Under the pieces are notes generated by a model that saw only the letters and a program-made list of their open reading frames with translations, was not told where the DNA came from and made no database searches. The translations under genes were made by a program, and so were the position numbers. From Sutterella sp047777475 (GTDB lineage: Bacteria; Pseudomonadota; Gammaproteobacteria; Burkholderiales; Burkholderiaceae_F): 64,000 bases of DNA. Location of the stretch: positions 62,001 through 126,000 of the forward strand of contig JBKEET010000005.1 in assembly GCA_047777475.1 (NCBI GenBank). The letters are read 5' to 3'. Shown piece by piece: positions 7,661 through 16,612 of the stretch; the first letter of the stretch is position 1, and the number at the start of each line of letters is the position of its first letter.

Positions 7661-10264
7661 TCAGACGCGCTTGACGCGCACCGACGCATTGTTGGAGAGT
7701 TCGCCCACCACGGCCTGGCGGTATCCGGTGCAGAACCAGTGGGAGTTGATGCCCTCGCGGACCCATTCGTAGCCCGGGGCGGCGAGGTGCTTGGTGCGCA
7801 CGCCGCCCGAGAAGCCGTGGGAAAAGAGGCAGCCCGCCATCACGCGGTTGGTGACGGTGACCTTGGTGGAGCCCTTGGCGCCGTTGTCGATGCCGGTGAG
7901 CTCGATCGTGTCGCCGTCCCTGATGCCGAGGCGCTCCGCGTCGGCCGGGTTCATCCAGACCGTGCGGTCGCCGATGTACTGCTGAGGCTTGTTGAACATC
8001 GCGGCGCCCGAGCTCGACGCGGCGTCCTTGCCGGTGACGAGGTAGAACTCGTCGGAAAGCGGCTTCGGAATCGTGAAGGCCCTGACCGGGACGTAGTCGC
8101 TCATCGCCATGAGCCCCTTGTCCAGGTACTTGGCGGCGGCGTAGAACGAGACGATCTCGGCCTTGCCGGTCGGCGTGGCGAGCGGCTTCTTGTAGGGGTA
8201 GACCTCGAATTTCTTCGTCTTGACGAGCGCCCAGCCGTTTTCCCTGACGGAGGCGGCGATGCGGTCGCCTTCTCCCGGCTTTTCGTCGTTTTTCTTCGCG
8301 ACGAACTTCGCAAAGGCCTTGTCGACCATGCCGCGGTACCAGGCGCGGAATTCCTCGCGCGTCTTCAGCTCGCGGTCGTAGCCGAGGCGCTCGCGGGCGC
8401 GCTCCGGCCAGGCGCGGCGCAGGATCTCGCAGAACTGCCAGACTTCCTCGCGCACGTCGGCGTCCTTCGGCGGGTCGATCGCGGCGTCGCTCAGCTGCAT
8501 GTAGCCGTCGAGCGCCCACTTGACGCCCGTGTACTCATGCCACTCCATGAAGTAGGTGCAGGGGAGCACGTAGTCGGCGTAGTCGATCACCTCGTGCGGG
8601 AGGATGTCCTGCACGACAAGGAGCTCGAGCTCCTTGAGCGCCTTGGCCAGCCGGGCGGAATTCGCCTCGCGGTGGAACATCGTCGTGCCGGTGACGAAGC
8701 AGGCGCGGATCGGGTAGGGCTTGCCCGAGGCGATCGCATCGAAGGTCGCCGAGAACGTGCCCGAGCCTTCGGGGTAGTAGACCTTGTCGAGCGCTTTCTT
8801 TTCGCCGCCTTCGACGGTCCATTTCTGGCCCTGGGGACCGGAGCCCTTGCCGCCCGAGAACGAGGCGCCGGGGGCCTTGTAGCCCGCGCCCTGCGTCACC
8901 ACGAGGCCGCCCCTGCGGTCGAAGCGCCCCGTCATGAGGTTGATGATCGACATGAGCGCAAAGCTCTCGGCGTCGTTGCCGCAGCGGGCGGAGTACCAGC
9001 CGTCGTCGCAGACGCCGCCGAGCGTGAAGAAGTCGCGGGCGGTGCGGACGATCCTCTCGGCCGGGATGCCGGTGATGCGGGCGGCGTTTTCGGGCGTGTA
9101 TTTCGCGGCCGTCTCGGCAAAGAGCGCGAACGCGGTCTTCACCGCCTTCTGCGTGCCGTCGGCGAACATCATCGTGCCCGTGAAGCGGATGTCGGGATCC
9201 GTCGCCGGATCCTCGTCGAAGCCCACGGCCGCGCCCTTTTCGTTGCGCGTGACGCCCTGGAAGACGAGCTTCGAGCCGCGGCGGTCGATGAGGGCAAAGC
9301 GCTCGGGGCTGCCGCCTTCCCGAAGGCGGGCTTCGGTCACGGGCTTCTGGTCGTCCGTGACAAGGTAGGCGGCGTTGGTTTGGTGGGCCAGGAAGGCCTC
9401 ATCGACGAGGCCGTCGCGAATCGCGACGTTCATGAGCGCAAGCAGGAACGCGGCGTCCGTGCCCGGACGGATGGGAATCCAGGTCGATTCGCCGAAGGCG
9501 CCTTCGGGCATGCGCGGGTCGACGAAGACCACGCGGCAGCCGTTCTCGCGCGCTTTGGCAAAGACGTGCTGGATGCCCATGGCGCAGCTGAGCGTGCGGC
9601 CGACGAGCAGCAGGTAGCGCACGCGTTCGTAGTCGGGCTCGATCTTGCCCGCGCCGTCGAAGCCCTTGCCGAAAACGAGGCGGCGGCCGGCGACGGAGGC
9701 GGAGTTGCACGTCGAGCTGTGCGTGATGACGTTGGGCGTGCCGAGGCCGGCGGCGAACCAGCGCTGCAGGCCCGTGAAGTTATGCGAGGTCATGACGACC
9801 GCGCGCTCGCCGTCCTTGTCGACGATCGCCTTGATCTTGGCGGCGATCTCGTCGAGGGCCTCGTCCCAGGAGATTTCCTTGAATTTGCCTTCGCCCTTGG
9901 CGCCGACGCGCTTCAGGGGCTTCCTCAGGCGCAGCGGGTGGTTCCAGACCCACATCGCCGAGGCGCCGCGGCCGCAGTAGCCGCGCTGCGGGTGCGAGGG
10001 GTTGGGCATGATGCGCACGGTCTGCTGCGAGACCGGCTCGCCCTTCTTGTGCATGGCGAGAAGCCCGCAGTAGCCGCCGCACATGTTGCAGGCGACGGGA
10101 TGCGCTTCCCAGCCTTCCTTCTTGAGCTTTTCGACCTCGGCCTGGAGACTTGTCCAGGGCGCTGCGGACAGCACGGCAGCGGCGCCCGCGGCGGTGCCGG
10201 CGGAGCCGATGACCTGACGCCGCGACAGCCTGAGGCCGCCGCCCGTCTTTTCCTTGTCGTTCAT
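7661..10264 (-). CDS. Tat-exported molybdopterin oxidoreductase, PsrA/PhsA-like catalytic subunit
   Basis: An 867-residue Mo-bis-MGD enzyme of the DMSO reductase superfamily. Visible features are a Tat signal (SRRQVI at 14-19, cleaved near 40), an N-terminal 4Fe-4S site C59-x2-C62-x3-C66 with C97, and THSSTCNSAS at 181-190, where C186 is the likely Mo ligand as in polysulfide, thiosulfate and arsenate reductases. Partnering with a four-cluster ferredoxin and an NrfD anchor supports the PsrABC/PhsABC/ArrAB type. The start is set at 10264 (AGGAG upstream) rather than the in-frame ATG at 10345, which would put the Tat motif too far in. The substrate cannot be read from sequence; sulfur oxyanions, polysulfide or organic acceptors are possible. 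Confidence 0.85.
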   Translation of the reverse strand: MNDKEKTGGGLRLSRRQVIGSAGTAAGAAAVLSAAPWTSLQAEVEKLKKEGWEAHPVACNMCGGYCGLLAMHKKGEPVSQQTVRIMPNPSHPQRGYCGRGASAMWVWNHPLRLRKPLKRVGAKGEGKFKEISWDEALDEIAAKIKAIVDKDGERAVVMTSHNFTGLQRWFAAGLGTPNVITHSSTCNSASVAGRRLVFGKGFDGAGKIEPDYERVRYLLLVGRTLSCAMGIQHVFAKARENGCRVVFVDPRMPEGAFGESTWIPIRPGTDAAFLLALMNVAIRDGLVDEAFLAHQTNAAYLVTDDQKPVTEARLREGGSPERFALIDRRGSKLVFQGVTRNEKGAAVGFDEDPATDPDIRFTGTMMFADGTQKAVKTAFALFAETAAKYTPENAARITGIPAERIVRTARDFFTLGGVCDDGWYSARCGNDAESFALMSIINLMTGRFDRRGGLVVTQGAGYKAPGASFSGGKGSGPQGQKWTVEGGEKKALDKVYYPEGSGTFSATFDAIASGKPYPIRACFVTGTTMFHREANSARLAKALKELELLVVQDILPHEVIDYADYVLPCTYFMEWHEYTGVKWALDGYMQLSDAAIDPPKDADVREEVWQFCEILRRAWPERARERLGYDRELKTREEFRAWYRGMVDKAFAKFVAKKNDEKPGEGDRIAASVRENGWALVKTKKFEVYPYKKPLATPTGKAEIVSFYAAAKYLDKGLMAMSDYVPVRAFTIPKPLSDEFYLVTGKDAASSSGAAMFNKPQQYIGDRTVWMNPADAERLGIRDGDTIELTGIDNGAKGSTKVTVTNRVMAGCLFSHGFSGGVRTKHLAAPGYEWVREGINSHWFCTGYRQAVVGELSNNASVRVKRV

Positions 10265-10714
10265 AAGTATCTCCTGTTTGGAGTGGGTGTCCCGCACGGC
10301 GATTTGAATAAATATTGATGTTTTTTCGCCGGCACTTATGAGCATAGTCAGGTCAACTGTTTCTTGCAGTTAGCGTTTTCCATTAAGCATATAGAAAAAA
10401 TATATCGAAACGATAAATATTAGAGATTGCTAAAATAAACGAAGAATGCCGCAAAACGGACAATTTCATCGTTAAGGAAATGCCGCTTCTTACTTTAGTC
10501 TTTGCTAATAAAGGATTTTTGCCAAACTTTGTGCGGACAAAGGAGGCCACACGGTGCGCCGAAACGGCAAATGTTAAATGCTTTTCAAAAATTGAAATGT
10601 TTGCTAAGAAAGACGTTTAAAACCTACGGATCCGATTGGAAAATTAGGGTAATTGCGTGCCGCATAAAAGTGATGCCTTCCGCCGAAAAGGGTAGGCGTT
10701 ACGGGGCAGGAAAC
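10265..10714 (-). promoter_or_regulatory. AT-rich control region upstream of the molybdoenzyme operon
   Basis: A 450-bp gene-free stretch that is much more AT-rich than its surroundings. It lies between the AraC-type regulator gene and the molybdoenzyme gene, both on the minus strand, so it must hold the operon promoter. The heptamer TTGCTAA occurs three times in the same orientation (10427, 10502, 10601) and may be a regulator half-site. No convincing gene, RNA or terminator was found. Confidence 0.45.
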
Positions 10715-11695
10715 TCAGGAAACCTTCGCCCTGGCGGCCGCCGCGAACGCGCGCGGCGCCATGCCCTGCGAAGAGCGGAACGCCTTGTAGAAGTTGCTCG
10801 GGTTGCGGTAGCCGAGCATGTCGGCGATTTTTTCGACGGAGAGGTCGGTGCTCGAGAGGAGCAGCCGCGCCTTTTCCATGCGCTTTTCGAGCAGGATGTC
10901 GGAAAAGCGCTTGCCGAGCGCCTTGTGCAGGTAGGCCGAGACGTAGCCGGGGTGGTAGCCGAAGTGCGCCGCGAGGCTTTTGAGCGTGACCGAGTCGGAG
11001 TGCGACTCGATGTAGCCCGCCATCTGCAGCGCGAGGTTGAGGCCGGCGCCGTCGTCCGCGTGCTGCCGGCGCCAGGCGCGCGAGATGTACATCGTGAGCG
11101 TGAGCATCATGGAGCGGAGCACCGCCTGGGAGTTTTCGCCGCGGCCGGCGTACTCGAGCAGCATGAGGTAGAGCTGCGCCCAGATCTCGTCGTTCGGATC
11201 GAGGTGCAGCCGGATGTACTCGTCGGAGAAGCGGTTGGTCTGCGGGTCGAGGAAGAAGTGGAAGAGCGAGCTGTCGGCGGCGAGTTCCTTCAGGTACTCG
11301 CGGTAGAAGAGGTCGTTCTTGATGTGCAGGCCCACCATGATGACCTCTTCGCTGCCGTCGATCTTGAGCGCGTAGCCCGAGTAGGGCTGGCCGATGTAGC
11401 AGTCGCCCTCCGAGAGATGCAGGCGGTTGCTGAACTTGGAGCTCAGCACGTCGTAGCCGTTCTGCACGACGAAGTTGATGAAGAAGAAGTCCTGCTTGTG
11501 GAACTTCTCGATGTAGCGCTTCCCCTTGAAGGTCACCACCATGATGTCCTCGCTCGCATCGCCGAGCCACTGGCTGATGAGCTCGGTCCTGCCGCCTTCG
11601 GGAACGGGGCGGAAGTTCCAGTTGAGGTTAGGGAACTGCTCGGCGAGCCGGTCGGCGGCTGCGGTCAGCTTCGCGCGGTAATCGGGATAGATCAC
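10715..11695 (-). CDS. AraC-family transcriptional regulator
   Basis: A 326-residue regulator. The C-terminal AraC/XylS DNA-binding domain is clear: the first helix-turn-helix around VTLKSLAAHFGYHPGYVSAYLHKALG and the second around LSVEKIADMLGYRNPSNFYKAF, followed by the usual GMAPRAF ending. The N-terminal 200 residues should form the ligand-sensing cupin-like domain (GDCYIGQPYSGYALKI resembles one). It is encoded immediately upstream of the molybdoenzyme operon on the same strand and divergently from the iron alcohol dehydrogenase, so both are candidate targets. It may sense the respiratory substrate. Confidence 0.9.
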   Translation of the reverse strand: MIYPDYRAKLTAAADRLAEQFPNLNWNFRPVPEGGRTELISQWLGDASEDIMVVTFKGKRYIEKFHKQDFFFINFVVQNGYDVLSSKFSNRLHLSEGDCYIGQPYSGYALKIDGSEEVIMVGLHIKNDLFYREYLKELAADSSLFHFFLDPQTNRFSDEYIRLHLDPNDEIWAQLYLMLLEYAGRGENSQAVLRSMMLTLTMYISRAWRRQHADDGAGLNLALQMAGYIESHSDSVTLKSLAAHFGYHPGYVSAYLHKALGKRFSDILLEKRMEKARLLLSSTDLSVEKIADMLGYRNPSNFYKAFRSSQGMAPRAFAAAARAKVS

Positions 11696-12035
11696 GGCTC
11701 TTCTCCTTTTGAAAAAAGTTGCCTTTGAGCGATGGTGAGGCCTTGGCGGGCGGCCTTCATTGCCTTGCCCGATTATGCCTCACAAAAGGGCGTCTGTTTT
11801 GACTTAAAGGCAAGGCTTTTCTTCATGCCTGAGCAATAGAAATGTCTTTAAAGCGCTGTGATCTCTGAAGAAAAGGGATTATTGCTGTTTCGGCGGCGGT
11901 TTTGCCGGGCTTCAGTGCATATGAAGAAAAGCCACACTTAATATTAATATTCAGCGCTGATTTTCTCAATGACGCTTCCTACAATGACCTCGTTTTCCGT
12001 CGAAGACGAACAAAAAATTCTCAGGGAGGCATACC
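11696..12035. promoter_or_regulatory. Divergent promoter region, AraC regulator / alcohol dehydrogenase
   Basis: A 340-bp gene-free interval between divergent genes. Toward the dehydrogenase there is a TACAAT -10-like hexamer at 11990-11995 with no good -35, as expected for an activator-dependent promoter, and AGGGAGG at 12024-12030 as ribosome site. No operator was identified with confidence. Confidence 0.4.
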
Positions 12036-13199
12036 ATGTATTTCTTCGATTTCTACATGCCCGCCAAGGTGCTTTTCGGTGCCGGCAAACTGCAGACGCT
12101 CCACAGCGAGAAGCTGCCGGGCAAGAAGGCCCTCATCGCGACGACGAACGGCCGCTCCGTGAAGGCGTTCGGCTACCTGGCCGCGCTCGAGAAGGAGCTT
12201 GACCAGGCGGGCGTCGCCCACGTCCTTTTCGACAAGATCCGCCCGAATCCGACGAGCGACAACGTCATGGACGGCGCGAAGCTCGCCAAGGAGACCGGGT
12301 GCGACTTCGTCGTTGCCCTGGGCGGCGGCTCCGTGATGGACTGCGCCAAGTGCATCGCGCTCATGATGACCAACGAGGGCGACATCTGGGACTACAGCCT
12401 CTCGGCCGCGGGCGGCAAGAAGAATCCCGCCAAGGCCGCCGCGCCGATCGTCTGCGTGACGACGTCGGCCGGCACCGGCTCCGAGGTCGACATGGCCTCG
12501 GTCATCACGAACGAGAAGACCCAGGAAAAGACCGGCATCTTCTTCACGTCGATGTTCCCGACGCTCTCGGTCGTCGATTCGAACCTCATGATGAGCGTTC
12601 CGCCGAAATTCACGGCCTACCAGGGCATGGACGCCTTCTTCCACGCCGCCGAGTCGGTGATCAACAAGAACGAGCACCCGATGGGCGAGATGTTCGCCCT
12701 GAAGGCGATTGAGCTCATCGCCAAGTACCTGCCGCGCGCCTACCGCGACGGCTCCGACCGCGAGGCGAGGAGCTACGTGGCGCTCGCCAACACGCTCGCC
12801 GGCTACTACATGCTCTGCACCTCGCAGCACACGATGGAGCACGTCATGGGCGGCTACCACGACGACCTGGTGCACGGCGCCGGCCTGATCATGATTTCGC
12901 ACGCCTACTTCGGCTTCTTCGCCGACCGCCGCGCCGCCGAGGAGCCGATGATCAAGATGGCCCGCGCGATGGGCGTCGCCGACGCGACGAGCGGCAAGGA
13001 CTTCATCAAGGCGCTTGACCGGCTGATCGCCGACGTGGGCTGCGAAGGCCTGCGCATGAGCGACGCGGGCATCACCCGCGAGGAGCTCAAGAAGTATCCG
13101 AAGCGCGTTCACGAGGTCCTGGGCGGCGACATCACGGCCGATCCGCTGCCGCTTTCCGACGCGGACTACCTCGCCATTTACGAGGCCGCCTGGCGTTAA
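12036..13199 (+). CDS. Iron-containing (group III) alcohol dehydrogenase
   Basis: A 387-residue Fe-dependent alcohol dehydrogenase, cytoplasmic, NAD(P)-dependent. The dinucleotide-binding GGGSVMDCAK and TSAGTGSEVD lie near residues 95 and 148; metal ligands appear as VVDSN, GMDAFFHAAE and HTMEHVMGGYH. Length is that of the family (about 385). It follows AGGGAGG and is divergent from the AraC-type regulator, which suggests shared control. The family interconverts alcohols and aldehydes or ketones; the exact substrate cannot be assigned. Adjacent fermentation or respiration genes would fit disposal of, or electron donation from, an alcohol. Confidence 0.9.
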   Translation: MYFFDFYMPAKVLFGAGKLQTLHSEKLPGKKALIATTNGRSVKAFGYLAALEKELDQAGVAHVLFDKIRPNPTSDNVMDGAKLAKETGCDFVVALGGGSVMDCAKCIALMMTNEGDIWDYSLSAAGGKKNPAKAAAPIVCVTTSAGTGSEVDMASVITNEKTQEKTGIFFTSMFPTLSVVDSNLMMSVPPKFTAYQGMDAFFHAAESVINKNEHPMGEMFALKAIELIAKYLPRAYRDGSDREARSYVALANTLAGYYMLCTSQHTMEHVMGGYHDDLVHGAGLIMISHAYFGFFADRRAAEEPMIKMARAMGVADATSGKDFIKALDRLIADVGCEGLRMSDAGITREELKKYPKRVHEVLGGDITADPLPLSDADYLAIYEAAWR

Positions 13200-13271
13200 G
13201 GAAACGGTGCGCTGCGGGCCGGGGTCGAGCCCTTCTTCCCCGCCCGCGGCGCCCTTTGATGAGGAAAGACC

Positions 13272-13850
13272 ATGACGGAAGTTGAAAAGCTCGACGCGGG
13301 GCTTTACTACGATTTCTGGGACAAGGACGTCAACGCCCGCAAGCTCGGGGCAATCGAAGGCTGCAGGCGCCTCAACGCCTGCGACCCGGCCGACGAGAAG
13401 GCCGTCTTCGCGGCGATGAAGAGCTTTTTCGGCTCGGCGGGCGAAGGCTCAACGGTGCTCCCGGGCTTCCAGTGCGACAACGGCCGCAACATCTCGGTGG
13501 GACGGAATTTCCTGGCCAACTACAACGTGACGATCCTTGACATCGCGCCCGTGAAGATCGGCGACTACGTGATGATCGGGCCGAACGTGCTCATCGCCAC
13601 GGTCAACCATCCGCTGACGCCCGCGGGACGCCGCAGGCACCTCGCGATCGGCAAGCCCGTGACGATCGGCAACGACGTCTGGATCGGCGGCAATGCGGTG
13701 ATCCTGCCCGGCGTGACGATCGGCGACAACGTCGTCGTTGCGGCGGGTGCCGTGGTGACGAAGGACGTGCCGAGCAATTCGCTCGTGGCGGGCGTGCCCG
13801 CGCGCGTGATCAGGACGCTTGAAAACGACCTGCCCGCAGAAGAGCGCTGA
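13272..13850 (+). CDS. Sugar O-acetyltransferase, maltose acetyltransferase (Maa/NodL/LacA) type
   Basis: A 192-residue left-handed beta-helix acetyltransferase. The N-terminal maltose acetyltransferase cap (LDAGLYYDFWDKDVNARKL-like region) is followed by hexapeptide repeats such as VKIGDYVMIGPN, KPVTIGNDVWIGGN and GVTIGDNVVVAAG. The catalytic histidine is in VNHPL. The enzyme transfers acetyl from acetyl-CoA to a sugar hydroxyl. It is 72 bp downstream of the dehydrogenase with a GAGGAAAG site before its ATG, so they may be cotranscribed. Physiological substrate not deducible. Confidence 0.9.
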   Translation: MTEVEKLDAGLYYDFWDKDVNARKLGAIEGCRRLNACDPADEKAVFAAMKSFFGSAGEGSTVLPGFQCDNGRNISVGRNFLANYNVTILDIAPVKIGDYVMIGPNVLIATVNHPLTPAGRRRHLAIGKPVTIGNDVWIGGNAVILPGVTIGDNVVVAAGAVVTKDVPSNSLVAGVPARVIRTLENDLPAEER

Positions 13851-13876
13851 GGCTCTCCCGGGATCTTCAGAGAAAC

Positions 13877-13914
13877 GCAATGCCCCGGGAAGCAAGAGCC
13901 TCCCGGGGCATTGC
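13877..13914. terminator. Terminator hairpin between convergent acetyltransferase and purM
   Basis: A perfect 14-bp inverted repeat (13877-13890 with 13901-13914, 10-base loop) centred on TGCCCCGGGA. It lies in the 82-bp gap between convergent genes and probably stops transcription from both sides, although T runs are weak. Confidence 0.7.
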
Positions 13915-13932
13915 TATGGCTTTTTCAGCTTC

Positions 13933-14961
13933 TCAGCGGACGACGCAGGGCGCTTCGCCGGCGGGCAGCGTGCCGATGCGGCCGATGCGGTAGACCGTCT
14001 CGCCTTCGGCTTCGAAGGCCTTCGCGGCGCGCTCGGCGTCCTCGGGGGCCACGATCACCACCAGGCCGATGCCGTTGTTGAAGACGCGGTGCATCTCGTC
14101 GTCGGAGACGCCGCCCTTTTCCTGCAGCCAGTCGAAGATCGCGGGACGCTTCCAGGAGCCCGCGTCGATCACGCACTGGGTGCCTTCGGGGAGGACGCGC
14201 GGCACGTTCTCGAGGAGGCCGCCGCCCGTGATGTGGGCCATGCCCTTGATCTTCACGGACTTCATGACGTTCATGACCTGCTTCACGTAGATGCGGGTCG
14301 GCTCCATGAGGCGGTCGGCGAGCGTGGCGCCGTCAAAGGGCATGTTCCAGTCGGCGCCCGAGACCTCGACGATCTTGCGGATCAGCGAGAAGCCGTTGGA
14401 GTGCGGGCCGCTCGAGGCGAGGCCGAGGACGGCGTCGCCCGGACGGATCGTATGGCCGTCAATGATCTGGTCCTTCTCGACGATGCCCACCGCGAAGCCG
14501 GCAAGGTCGTACTCGCCCTCGGGGTACATGCCCGGCATCTCGGCCGTTTCGCCGCCCACGAGGGCGCAGCCCGCGAGCTCGCAGCCCTTGGCGACGCCGG
14601 CGACGACGCGCTGGGCGACGTCGACGTCGAGCTTGCCGCAGGCGTAGTAGTCGAGGAAGAAGAGGCTCTTGGCGCCCTGCACGAGGATGTCGTTGACGCT
14701 CATGGCGACGAGATCCTGGCCCACGGTGTCGTGGCGGTTGAGCTTGAAGGCGAGCATGAGCTTGGTGCCCACGCCGTCCGTGCCGCTGACGAGCACCGGG
14801 TTCTTGTACTCCTTGCTGATTTCAAACAGCGCGCCGAAGCCGCCGATGGAGGCAAGGACGCCGGGCACCATGGTGCGCTTGGCAAAGGGCTTGATGCGTT
14901 CGACGAGCTCGTCGCCGGCGGAGATGTCCACGCCTGCGGACGCGTAGGAAAGCTGGCTCAT
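13933..14961 (-). CDS. purM: Phosphoribosylformylglycinamidine cyclo-ligase
   Basis: A 342-residue PurM (AIR synthetase), fifth step of de novo purine synthesis: ATP-dependent closure of FGAM to AIR. Family hallmarks are LSYASAGVDISAGDELVERIKPFAKRT at the start, GVGTKLMLAF, the MSVNDILVQGA motif, FFLDYYACGKL and GGETAEMPGMY. Length agrees with E. coli PurM (345). It is divergent from hda, the arrangement common in Burkholderiales. Nothing is missing. Confidence 0.97.
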   Translation of the reverse strand: MSQLSYASAGVDISAGDELVERIKPFAKRTMVPGVLASIGGFGALFEISKEYKNPVLVSGTDGVGTKLMLAFKLNRHDTVGQDLVAMSVNDILVQGAKSLFFLDYYACGKLDVDVAQRVVAGVAKGCELAGCALVGGETAEMPGMYPEGEYDLAGFAVGIVEKDQIIDGHTIRPGDAVLGLASSGPHSNGFSLIRKIVEVSGADWNMPFDGATLADRLMEPTRIYVKQVMNVMKSVKIKGMAHITGGGLLENVPRVLPEGTQCVIDAGSWKRPAIFDWLQEKGGVSDDEMHRVFNNGIGLVVIVAPEDAERAAKAFEAEGETVYRIGRIGTLPAGEAPCVVR

Positions 14962-15230
14962 TGAAAATTCTCTCTAAAGAAAGGCGCCGCGGCACCCGCA
15001 GGGCGGACGCACGGGGCGAATTGTCCGAAAGGGGAAAAGGAAAGAGAAATTGGCGAAAGTATAAGCCCAAAGCGCCGCGGGGCACACCGCAAAGAGCGCT
15101 TTTCCTGATCCCGGTCGAGCGCCGCGGCAAACCGACCCCGGTCATATTCGGTTAAACTTCTTAGTTCTGAACTCGCGCGCACTGTTTCTCTTTCACAGAC
15201 TGCGCGCATTCGGTTCCCGAACTCAAGCCT
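14962..15230. promoter_or_regulatory. purM/hda divergent intergenic region
   Basis: A 269-bp gap between divergent genes that must contain both promoters. I saw no convincing -35/-10 pair, PurR-like palindrome, small gene or RNA. Confidence 0.3.
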
Positions 15231-15896
15231 ATGCAAGAATCTGACCAATACCTCCTCGATCTTCAGGAACGCGAGAAGCCGACGCTCGACAACTTCGTTG
15301 TCGGGGAAAACGCCGAAGTCCTCGCCGTGCTCCGCGAGATCGCGGCGGGCGGCGGTCCGACGTTTCTCTACCTGCACGGCCCGAAGGGCGTCGGGCTCAC
15401 TCATCTCCTGAGAAGCCTCGTGCCCGAGCAGGAATACCGCGTTCCGCTCTTCTCCCCGGACGTCTCCGTTTACACGGTCGACGACGTCGAGGAGCTCGAC
15501 CCGGGCTGGTGCCGGCAGCTCCTCGTCCTGCAGAACGCCGTGCGCGCCGCGCGCGGCGCGCATCTCGTCTGCGCCGGGCGCCTGCCCGCGCACCGCCTGC
15601 CGCTGCCCGAAGACGTGAGAAGCCGTCTTGTATGGGGGCTCACCTACGCGGTGAAGCCGCTCTCCGAGGCCGCGCAGCTCTCCGAGCTCAAGCGCCAGGC
15701 CGCCGAGCGCGGCATCGATCTCACCGACGAGATGCTGCACTGGATGGCCGTGCACCTGCCCCGCGACATGAGAACGCTCACCTGCGTGCTCGATGAAGCG
15801 GACCGCCTCGGGCTCCAGGAGCAGCGCCGCGTGACGCTGCCGCTGCTGCGCGATGCCGTGCTCGCCATCGAGCGCCGCCGCGCCGCCGAGTCCTGA
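15231..15896 (+). CDS. hda: Hda, DnaA-related regulatory inactivator
   Basis: A 221-residue DnaA-homologous AAA+ protein without the DnaA DNA-binding domain, the hallmark of Hda. With the beta clamp it stimulates ATP hydrolysis on DnaA to prevent re-initiation. The extreme N terminus contains a QxxLxL-like clamp-binding sequence (QYLLDLQ). The P-loop reads HGPKGVGLTHLL: the usual Lys or Arg before T is Leu. Lid and sensor regions (LSELKRQAAERGIDL, LPRDMRTL, LDEADR) are conserved. Gene order purM-hda-HAD-pcnB-folK is that of Burkholderiales, which supports the call despite weak overall identity. Confidence 0.88.
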   Translation: MQESDQYLLDLQEREKPTLDNFVVGENAEVLAVLREIAAGGGPTFLYLHGPKGVGLTHLLRSLVPEQEYRVPLFSPDVSVYTVDDVEELDPGWCRQLLVLQNAVRAARGAHLVCAGRLPAHRLPLPEDVRSRLVWGLTYAVKPLSEAAQLSELKRQAAERGIDLTDEMLHWMAVHLPRDMRTLTCVLDEADRLGLQEQRRVTLPLLRDAVLAIERRRAAES

Positions 15897-15919
15897 GCGA
15901 CAACCGCCTTACAGAGACT

Positions 15920-16597
15920 ATGAAATTCGCCGTATACGATTTGGATCAGACGCTGCTCCCCGTGGACAGCTGCGATACATGGAACAGCTGGCTCGTGCAC
16001 CGCGCGGGCATGGACGAGGAAGCCGTCGAGCGCCGCAACCGCGAGTTTTACGACGCCTATGAAAAGGGGACGTTCGACATCGATGCGTTCGAGACCTTCA
16101 TCCTCGGGCTGCTCGCGAAGTGCCGCCGCTCGGACCTCGACCGCTGGATGGACGAATACCTCGATGCGGTGATCCGCCCCGCCGTGAGGCCGGAAGCGCT
16201 CGAGCTCGTGAAAAAGAGCGAAAGCGAAGGCTACGTCAACGTGCTCGCCACGGGCACGCACCGCTTCATCTCGCAGCCTATCGCCGGCCTTTTCGGCTTC
16301 AGGCACCTCGTCGCCGCAACGCCCGAGGTGACGGCCGAGGGCGAGTTCACGGGGCGGCTCGTGGGCGGGCACTCGTTTGCCGAGGGCAAGCTTCGCATGG
16401 TGCGCGAGTTCGTCGACGGCTACGCCGCACGCGCCGGGGAAAAGCCGGAGCGCGTCGATGCGTACAGCGATTCGATCAACGACCTGCCGCTGCTGTCGTG
16501 GGCCTCCGAAAGGGGAACGGCCTGGGCCGTCAACCCGAGCGCGGCGCTGCGCCGCGAGGCCGAGCGCCGCGGCTGGCAGGTCATGAAGATTTTTTAA
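15920..16597 (+). CDS. HAD-superfamily subfamily IB hydrolase (SerB-like)
   Basis: A 225-residue phosphatase with the HAD motif I YDLDQTLLPVDS near residues 5-16 (DxDxT), motif II ATGTHRF near 110, and motif III/IV SDSINDLPLL-like sequence near 178. It matches the SerB-like IB family often found between hda and pcnB in Burkholderiales. Cytoplasmic; in characterised members the substrates are small phosphorylated metabolites, with some histidinol or phosphoserine phosphatases. It starts 23 bp after hda and ends 15 bp before pcnB, so it belongs to one operon. Substrate undetermined. Confidence 0.88.
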   Translation: MKFAVYDLDQTLLPVDSCDTWNSWLVHRAGMDEEAVERRNREFYDAYEKGTFDIDAFETFILGLLAKCRRSDLDRWMDEYLDAVIRPAVRPEALELVKKSESEGYVNVLATGTHRFISQPIAGLFGFRHLVAATPEVTAEGEFTGRLVGGHSFAEGKLRMVREFVDGYAARAGEKPERVDAYSDSINDLPLLSWASERGTAWAVNPSAALRREAERRGWQVMKIF

Positions 16598-16612
16598 AGG
16601 AATTCGGCTCAC

